Positions 59,004-64,000 of a stretch of 64,000 nucleotides of DNA are shown piece after piece. Source of the stretch: Dokdonella fugitiva. Its GTDB lineage: Bacteria; Pseudomonadota; Gammaproteobacteria; Xanthomonadales; Rhodanobacteraceae. Below the pieces are notes generated by a model. The model did not search any database. It was not told the DNA's origin and worked only from the letters and a program-made list of their open reading frames with translations. The DNA lies in NCBI RefSeq assembly GCF_004342425.1, contig NZ_SLWQ01000002.1:310001-374000 (forward strand). Reading direction: 5' to 3'. A program made the translations under genes and the position numbers. How positions within the stretch are numbered: position 1 is the first letter of the stretch; each line of letters opens with the position of its first letter.

Positions 59004-59357
59004 TCAGAACTTCAGGCCCGCCTCGCGCGCCGCTTCCGCGAGCGCCTGGATGCGGCCGTGATAGCGGAAACCCGAGCGGTCGAACGCGACCTTCTCGACG
59101 CCCGCCTTCAGGGCAGCTTCGGCGACGGCCTTGCCCACGGCAGCGGCGGCGGCCTTGTTCTTCGTGCCCTTGAGGCCTTCGGCGATCGCCTTCTGCGTGG
59201 TCGACGCGGCCGCGATGACCTTGTCGCCCTCTGCAGTCTGCACCTGCGCGTAGATGTGCTGCGCGCTGCGATGCACGCTCAGGCGCGGCACGCCCAGCGT
59301 ACGGATGTGCGCGCGGGTCGACTTGGCGCGGCGGAGTCTTGCGATGTTCTTTTCCAT
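59004..59357 (-). CDS. rplR: 50S ribosomal protein L18
   Basis: A 117-residue protein starting [39 protein letters not shown] and ending [25 protein letters not shown]. It binds 5S rRNA. It is 80 bp downstream of rplF. Confidence 0.97.
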   Translation of the reverse strand: MEKNIARLRRAKSTRAHIRTLGVPRLSVHRSAQHIYAQVQTAEGDKVIAAASTTQKAIAEGLKGTKNKAAAAAVGKAVAEAALKAGVEKVAFDRSGFRYHGRIQALAEAAREAGLKF

Positions 59358-59437
59358 GGTCTTGATTCCAGAAGCGGATCGGCTGCTCTAGTGAGAAGTC
59401 CGGCCAGGGATGGCCGGGCCCTTGCGGGGGAACCGCA

Positions 59438-59965
59438 CTATGCCTTCTTGGCCTCTTTGAGGGTGATCTTTTCGCCCGAGTAACGCACGCCCTTGCCCTT
59501 GTAGGGTTCCGGCGGACGGAATGCGCGGATCTTCGCGGCGACTTCGCCGACGCGCTGCTTGTCCGCACCGGCGATCAGGATTTCGGTCTGTGCCGGAACC
59601 GTGATCGTGATGCCCTCCGGCGCCTGGAAGACGACCGGATGCGAGAAGCCGAGCGTGAGGCTGAGGTCCTTGCCCTGCAGCGCCGCGCGGTAGCCGACGC
59701 CGACCAGCTCCAGCTTGCGCTGGTAGCCTTCACTCACGCCGGTGACCATGTTGTTGATCAGCGCACGGGCGGTGCCCGCCATTTTCATGTCGCTCGCGTT
59801 CTTCACGCTGAGCTGGATCGTGCCGCCGTCGACGGCGACGTCGACACCGGCCGGGGCGGGCAGCGCGAGCGTGCCCTTCGGGCCCTTCACGGTGATCGCA
59901 TCGGCCTTGACCTGGCACTCGACGCCCTTGGGCAGGTTGATGGGTTTCTTGGCAACGCGGGACAT
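59438..59965 (-). CDS. rplF: 50S ribosomal protein L6
   Basis: A 175-residue protein with [16 protein letters not shown] at the start and the L6 signature [33 protein letters not shown] near the end. It lies near the sarcin-ricin loop and factor-binding site. It is 20 bp after rpsH. Confidence 0.98.
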   Translation of the reverse strand: MSRVAKKPINLPKGVECQVKADAITVKGPKGTLALPAPAGVDVAVDGGTIQLSVKNASDMKMAGTARALINNMVTGVSEGYQRKLELVGVGYRAALQGKDLSLTLGFSHPVVFQAPEGITITVPAQTEILIAGADKQRVGEVAAKIRAFRPPEPYKGKGVRYSGEKITLKEAKKA

Positions 59966-59985
59966 GTCTTATTTCTCCAAGAAAC

Positions 59986-60381
59986 TTAGGCGACCAGGCC
60001 GATGACTTCGCCGCCGAGGCCCTTCTTGCGGGCCTGCGCGTCGGTCATGATGCCGGACGACGTGGAAACGATCGAAATGCCGAGGCCGTTGAGCACCTTC
60101 GGCAGCTCGTCCTTGCCGCGGTACACGCGCAGGCCCGAACGGCTGATGCGCTCGATGCGCTCGATGACCGGCTTGCCTTCGTAATACTTGAGGGCGATCT
60201 CGAGCTTCGCCTTGCCTTCGACCGTGCTCGTCTGCACGTCGGCGACGTAGCCCTCGTCCTTCAGCAGGTTGGCGATCGCGTGCTTGACGCGTGAGGCCGG
60301 CATCGCCACGGAACGCTTGCCCGTGGCCTGCGCATTGCGAATGCGCGTGAACATGTCGGCGATGGGATCAGTCATGCTCAT
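59986..60381 (-). CDS. rpsH: 30S ribosomal protein S8
   Basis: A 131-residue protein: [43 protein letters not shown], and the C-terminal [33 protein letters not shown]8 binds the central domain of 16S rRNA and in E. coli represses the spc operon by binding near rplE. It starts MSMTD; the second Met is an alternative start. Confidence 0.98.
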   Translation of the reverse strand: MSMTDPIADMFTRIRNAQATGKRSVAMPASRVKHAIANLLKDEGYVADVQTSTVEGKAKLEIALKYYEGKPVIERIERISRSGLRVYRGKDELPKVLNGLGISIVSTSSGIMTDAQARKKGLGGEVIGLVA

Positions 60382-60483
60382 GAAAAACTACCTCTGAGTG
60401 CACCGATATCCGCGGAATGCGAATGATCTGATTTTTTGGAAGCCCGGCCACGCGTGCCCGGGCTCGTGCGGAGATTCCGCGTG

Positions 60484-60789
60484 TTACCAGCTCGCCTTGC
60501 GCAGGCCCGGGACGTCGCCACGCATGGTCGCTTCACGCAGCTTGTGGCGCGCGAGGCCGAACTTGCTGTAGACGCCACGCGAGCGGCCGGTCAGTTCGCA
60601 ACGGTTGCGCTGGCGGGACGGACTCGAGTCGCGCGGCAGCTTCTGCAGCTTCACCGCCGCGGCGATCTTCTCGTCGTACGACGCCGTCGTGCTGGAAACG
60701 ATCTTCTTGAGCTCCTCGCGCTTGGCGGCATGCCGCTTCACGAGCTTGGCGCGCTTGAGATCGCGGTTGATCATCGAGGTCTTGGCCAT
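60484..60789 (-). CDS. rpsN: 30S ribosomal protein S14 (zinc-independent long form)
   Basis: A 101-residue protein with [31 protein letters not shown] and [39 protein letters not shown]. It lacks the C-x-x-C zinc pairs of the 61-residue form, so it is the C-minus type of E. coli. It is 102 bp upstream of rpsH, another rather long spacer. Confidence 0.97.
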   Translation of the reverse strand: MAKTSMINRDLKRAKLVKRHAAKREELKKIVSSTTASYDEKIAAAVKLQKLPRDSSPSRQRNRCELTGRSRGVYSKFGLARHKLREATMRGDVPGLRKASW

Positions 60790-60811
60790 AATCCTGGATC
60801 CTGCTGCGCTG

Positions 60812-61351
60812 TCAGTTGCGGAACGGGAAGCTGAACGCTTCGAGCAGCGCCTTCGCTTCTTCGTCGGTACGGGCGGTCGTCGTGATCGCGATGTCCATGC
60901 CGCGCAGCGCGTCGATCTGGTCGAAATCGATCTCGGGGAAGATGATCTGTTCCTTCAGGCCCATGTTGAAGTTGCCGCGGCCGTCGAACGAACGCCCCGA
61001 GATGCCGCGGAAGTCACGCACGCGCGGCAGCGAGATGTTGATCAGGCGGTCGAAGAACTCGTACATGCGATGGCGGCGCAGGGTCACCTTGCAGCCGATC
61101 GGCCAGTTCTCGCGGATCTTGAACGTCGCATGCGCCTTGCGCGACAGCGTCACGATCGGCTTCTGGCCTGCGATCTTCGCCATGTCGGCCACGGCGTTCT
61201 CGAGGATCTTCTTGTTGCCGACCGCCTCGCCCACGCCCATGTTGAGCGTGATCTTGGTCAGGCGCGGCACCTGCATCGGGTTGGTGTAGCCGAAACGCTG
61301 GGTCAGCTTCGGCACGACCTGTTCTTTGTAGATCTTTTCAAGGCGGGTCAT
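60812..61351 (-). CDS. rplE: 50S ribosomal protein L5
   Basis: A 179-residue protein: [37 protein letters not shown] is the L5 signature, and [37 protein letters not shown] its C-terminal half. It anchors 5S rRNA and contacts S13. It is in the spc operon, 11 bp after rplX. Confidence 0.98.
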   Translation of the reverse strand: MTRLEKIYKEQVVPKLTQRFGYTNPMQVPRLTKITLNMGVGEAVGNKKILENAVADMAKIAGQKPIVTLSRKAHATFKIRENWPIGCKVTLRRHRMYEFFDRLINISLPRVRDFRGISGRSFDGRGNFNMGLKEQIIFPEIDFDQIDALRGMDIAITTTARTDEEAKALLEAFSFPFRN

Positions 61352-61362
61352 GTCGGCAGGCC

Positions 61363-61677
61363 TCAGGCGTCGACCACTTCGCCGGACGAGCGATACACGC
61401 GGACCTTGCGCCCGTTCTCGAGCGTCTTGAAGCCCACGCGCTCACCCTTGCCGGTGGCGGTGTTGAACAGCATTACGTTGGAAATATGGATCGGCGCCTC
61501 GCGCTCGACGATGCCGCCCGGCTGGTTCGCCTGCGGATTCGGCTTGGTGTGGCGCTTGACCAGGTTGACGTTCTGCACGAACACGGATTCACCCGCGACG
61601 CGCGTCACCTCGCCCTTCTGGCCCTTGTTCTTGCCGGCGATCACCAGGACCTGGTCGCCCTTGCGGATACGGTTCAT
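61363..61677 (-). CDS. rplX: 50S ribosomal protein L24
   Basis: A 104-residue protein with the KOW motif [25 protein letters not shown] at its start and [14 protein letters not shown] at its end. It is an assembly initiator of the 50S subunit. It is 13 bp after rplN. Confidence 0.98.
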   Translation of the reverse strand: MNRIRKGDQVLVIAGKNKGQKGEVTRVAGESVFVQNVNLVKRHTKPNPQANQPGGIVEREAPIHISNVMLFNTATGKGERVGFKTLENGRKVRVYRSSGEVVDA

Positions 61678-61690
61678 GGCATCAACCTCG

Positions 61691-62059
<369 letters not shown>

Positions 62060-62087
62060 GTCGCCTTCTCCTCCAGTCCCGCCACGC

Positions 62088-62351
62088 TCAGGCTTCAGCG
62101 CGCGTGACGACTTTCACGACGCGCCAGTTCTTGGTCTTCGACAGCGGACGGCATTCCGCGATGCGGACGACGTCGCCTTCCTTGCACTCGCTCGCCTCGT
62201 CGTGCGCATGCACCTTGGTGGAGCGGCGCACGATCTTGCCGTACAGCGGGTGCTGCACCTGGCGCTCGAGCAGGACGGTCACGGTCTTGGCCATCTTGTT
62301 GCTGACCACGCGCCCCTCGAGGGTGCGCTGCTTCTTCTCATTCTCGCTCAT
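62088..62351 (-). CDS. rpsQ: 30S ribosomal protein S17
   Basis: An 87-residue protein from the ATG at 62351. [44 protein letters not shown] and [15 protein letters not shown] are S17 signatures. It starts one base after the rpmC stop codon, so the two are probably translationally coupled. Confidence 0.97.
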   Translation of the reverse strand: MSENEKKQRTLEGRVVSNKMAKTVTVLLERQVQHPLYGKIVRRSTKVHAHDEASECKEGDVVRIAECRPLSKTKNWRVVKVVTRAEA

Positions 62352-62352
62352 G

Positions 62353-62547
62353 TCACTGCCCCTGCTTCTTCGCGCCGAGCAGGTGCTTGACCTGCGCGAT
62401 CTCGCGACGGACGCGGCCGAACTGGTGGGTCTGCGTGAGCTGGCCGGAGCCCTTCTGCATGCGCAGGTTGAATTGTTCGCGGCGCAGTTCGCCGAGGTGC
62501 TCGGCAAGCTGTTCTGCGTTCTTCTGGCGGAGTTCTTTCAGTTCCAT
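62353..62547 (-). CDS. rpmC: 50S ribosomal protein L29
   Basis: A 64-residue helical protein: [57 protein letters not shown]. It lies at the tunnel exit and contacts SRP and trigger factor. The ATG at 62547 overlaps the rplP stop codon by one base. Confidence 0.96.
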   Translation of the reverse strand: MELKELRQKNAEQLAEHLGELRREQFNLRMQKGSGQLTQTHQFGRVRREIAQVKHLLGAKKQGQ

Positions 62548-62960
62548 CACAGCACCGTCCGGGCCACGAATTGGGTCTGCACCGAAAGCTTGGCGGCGGC
62601 GAGACGGAACGCCTCGCGAGCCTCGACTTCGGCGATGCCCTCGATTTCATACAACATGCGGCCCGGCTGAACCGGCGCCACCCAATACTCGACGTTGCCC
62701 TTGCCGTTGCCCATTCGGACTTCGATCGGCTTCTTCGAGATCGGCTTGTCGGGGAACACGCGGATCCACAGCTTGCCGCCGCGCTTGACGTAGCGCGTGA
62801 TGCAGCGGCGGGCCGCTTCGATCTGGCGCGCGGTCAGGTGGCCGTGCGTGGTCGCCTTCAGGCCGAATTCGCCGAAGCTGACCTTGTTGGAGACATAGGA
62901 CAGGCCACGGTTACGGGCCTTCTGGACCTTGCGGTACTTGGTGCGCTTGGGTTGCAGCAT
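62547..62960 (-). CDS. rplP: 50S ribosomal protein L16
   Basis: A 137-residue protein; [36 protein letters not shown] and [27 protein letters not shown] are diagnostic. It places the A-site tRNA at the peptidyl-transferase centre. It is 3 bp after rpsC. Confidence 0.98.
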   Translation of the reverse strand: MLQPKRTKYRKVQKARNRGLSYVSNKVSFGEFGLKATTHGHLTARQIEAARRCITRYVKRGGKLWIRVFPDKPISKKPIEVRMGNGKGNVEYWVAPVQPGRMLYEIEGIAEVEAREAFRLAAAKLSVQTQFVARTVL

Positions 62961-62963
62961 GAC

Positions 62964-63671
62964 TTACGCTCCCGCCTTCGGCGCGCGACGCTGCGGACGC
63001 TCTTCAGCGGCCTCGGCCTTGGCTTCCTGCTGAGATGCATGGAGGTCGAAGATCTCGCCCTTGAAGACCCACACCTTCACGCCGATGATTCCGTACGTGG
63101 TCTTCGCCTCGGCGAAGCCGTAATCGATGTCCGCGCGCAGCGTATGCAGCGGCACGCGACCTTCGCGGTACCACTCCGAACGCGCGATCTCGGCGCCGTT
63201 GAGGCGGCCGGCGACGTTGACCTTGATGCCGAGCGCGCCGAGGCGCATCGCGTTCTGCACCGAGCGCTTCATCGCGCGACGGAACATGATGCGGCGCTCG
63301 AGCTGCTGCGCGATCGATTCCGCGACCAGCTGCGCATCGAGCTCGGGCTTGCGCACTTCCGTCACGTTGATGTGCGCCGGGACGCCCATCACGTTCGAGA
63401 CTTCCTTGCGCAGCTTCTCGATGTCCTCGCCCTTCTTGCCGATGACGACGCCCGGACGAGCCGTGTGGATCGTCACGCGGGCGGTCTTGGCCGGACGCTC
63501 GATCTGGATCCGGGAGATGCCGGCCTGGGCGAGCTTCTTCTTCAGCAACTCGCGGACCTTGAGGTCCGCGCCGAGGTATTCGGCGTATTCGCGCTTGTTC
63601 GCGAACCACTTCGAATTCCAGTCCTTGGCGATGCCGAGGCGGATGCCGATCGGATTGACTTTGTGACCCAT
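62964..63671 (-). CDS. rpsC: 30S ribosomal protein S3
   Basis: A 235-residue protein: [40 protein letters not shown], the KH domain [20 protein letters not shown], and the C-terminal [38 protein letters not shown]. It lines the mRNA entry channel. It is 17 bp after rplV. Confidence 0.98.
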   Translation of the reverse strand: MGHKVNPIGIRLGIAKDWNSKWFANKREYAEYLGADLKVRELLKKKLAQAGISRIQIERPAKTARVTIHTARPGVVIGKKGEDIEKLRKEVSNVMGVPAHINVTEVRKPELDAQLVAESIAQQLERRIMFRRAMKRSVQNAMRLGALGIKVNVAGRLNGAEIARSEWYREGRVPLHTLRADIDYGFAEAKTTYGIIGVKVWVFKGEIFDLHASQQEAKAEAAEERPQRRAPKAGA

Positions 63672-63688
63672 CGTAGTCGTCCTGTGCC

Positions 63689-64000
63689 TTATTCGCCGAC
63701 AACCACGGTGATGTGGCTGGTACGCTTGGAGATGCGCGAGCCGCGGCCCTTCGCGCGTGCATGCATGCGCTTGAGGATCGCGCCTTCGTCGACGAAGATC
63801 TTCGCGACCTTCAGCTCGTCGACGTCCGCACCGAGGTTGTTTTCGGCATTCGCGACGGCCGACAGCAGCACCTTCTTGATCAGGTGCGCCGCCTTCTTGT
63901 CGCTGAACTGCAGCAGGTTGGTCGCACGACCGACCGGCATGCCACGCACCTGGTCGGCGACCAGGCGGGCCTTCTGCGGGGAAATGCGCGCGCTGCGCAG
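63689..64000 (-). CDS. rplV: 50S ribosomal protein L22, N-terminus cut by window edge
   Basis: The frame enters from the right edge ([18 protein letters not shown]) and reads ...[51 protein letters not shown], ending [15 protein letters not shown]: 103 residues of L22, missing about seven at the N terminus. An internal GTG at 63949 is not the start. The long beta-hairpin that lines the exit tunnel is present. In the S10 operon, rpsS should precede it outside the window. Confidence 0.97.
   Translation of the reverse strand: MRSARISPQKARLVADQVRGMPVGRATNLLQFSDKKAAHLIKKVLLSAVANAENNLGADVDELKVAKIFVDEGAILKRMHARAKGRGSRISKRTSHITVVVGE

Overview
The window is high-GC (about two thirds G+C by eye) bacterial chromosome, very densely coded and mostly on the minus strand. 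Gene content and order point to a gammaproteobacterium of the Lysobacterales (Xanthomonadales), perhaps near Rhodanobacteraceae/Dokdonella. The evidence is a folC-dedD-cvpA block, an AcnD/PrpF-type 2-methylcitrate route, a plant-type (class II) DAHP synthase, an S46 dipeptidyl-peptidase and the S10/spc/alpha ribosomal cluster. Taxonomy is inferred from the genes only; no rRNA is present.

Layout. 1-3.5 kb: cvpA (cut by the window edge), a DedD-like SPOR protein, folC and a rhomboid protease. 3.6-8.7 kb: an exported-protein region with an M35 metalloendopeptidase and a three-gene operon DUF1800 > Tat-exported DUF1501 > small cupredoxin. 8.8-16.1 kb: an alkyltransferase-like protein lacking the acceptor cysteine, a small unknown, a DUF47-Pit phosphate transport pair, a CNNM/CorC-type protein, trmJ, suhB and an OmpA-family porin. 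16.4-20.3 kb: prpF and acnD. 20.4-33.7 kb: an accessory stretch, mostly plus strand, with a beta-helix secreted protein, two LysR regulators, an MFS exporter, an aldo/keto reductase, DoxX, two GSTs, a zinc/quinone-type dehydrogenase, a SpoIIE-type phosphatase, FadH-like 2,4-dienoyl-CoA reductase and a VanX-like dipeptidase. 33.8-37.0 kb: prpC and prpB with small unknowns. 37-47.6 kb: a GAF-GAF-GGDEF-EAL protein, an S46 peptidase, malate dehydrogenase, a class I aminotransferase, a GlsB-type membrane protein, a YjbR-like protein, two GNATs and a cyclophilin. 47.8-53 kb: typA, class II DAHP synthase, dsbB and a DIE2/ALG10-like membrane protein. 53-64 kb: rplQ-rpoA-rpsD-rpsK-rpsM, then secY back through rplV, which is cut by the right edge.

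How the genes fit together. prpB, prpC, acnD and prpF supply the 2-methylcitrate cycle for propionyl-CoA but sit in two operons separated by about 13.5 kb of unrelated genes. fadH is preceded by an 18-bp palindrome resembling PsrA-type fatty-acid repressor sites. Fatty-acid and propionate catabolism, peptide degradation (M35, S46 and VanX-like peptidases) and malate/aspartate metabolism suggest growth on proteins and lipids.

Most unusual signals. (1) Three different exported proteins (DUF1800, cupredoxin, beta-helix) carry the same 9-residue peptide pattern D-x-x-[FL]-x-x-G-F-[ED] next to the signal peptide or at the C terminus, a possible family-specific sorting or anchoring tag. (2) Several strong inverted-repeat (REP-like) elements, including one in the 319-bp gap before the cyclophilin gene and a structured 260-bp spacer inside the alpha operon between rpoA and rplQ. 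(3) A membrane-protein gene whose only plausible start codons lie on or just beyond the rplQ terminator. No IS element, prophage, CRISPR array or tRNA gene was seen.
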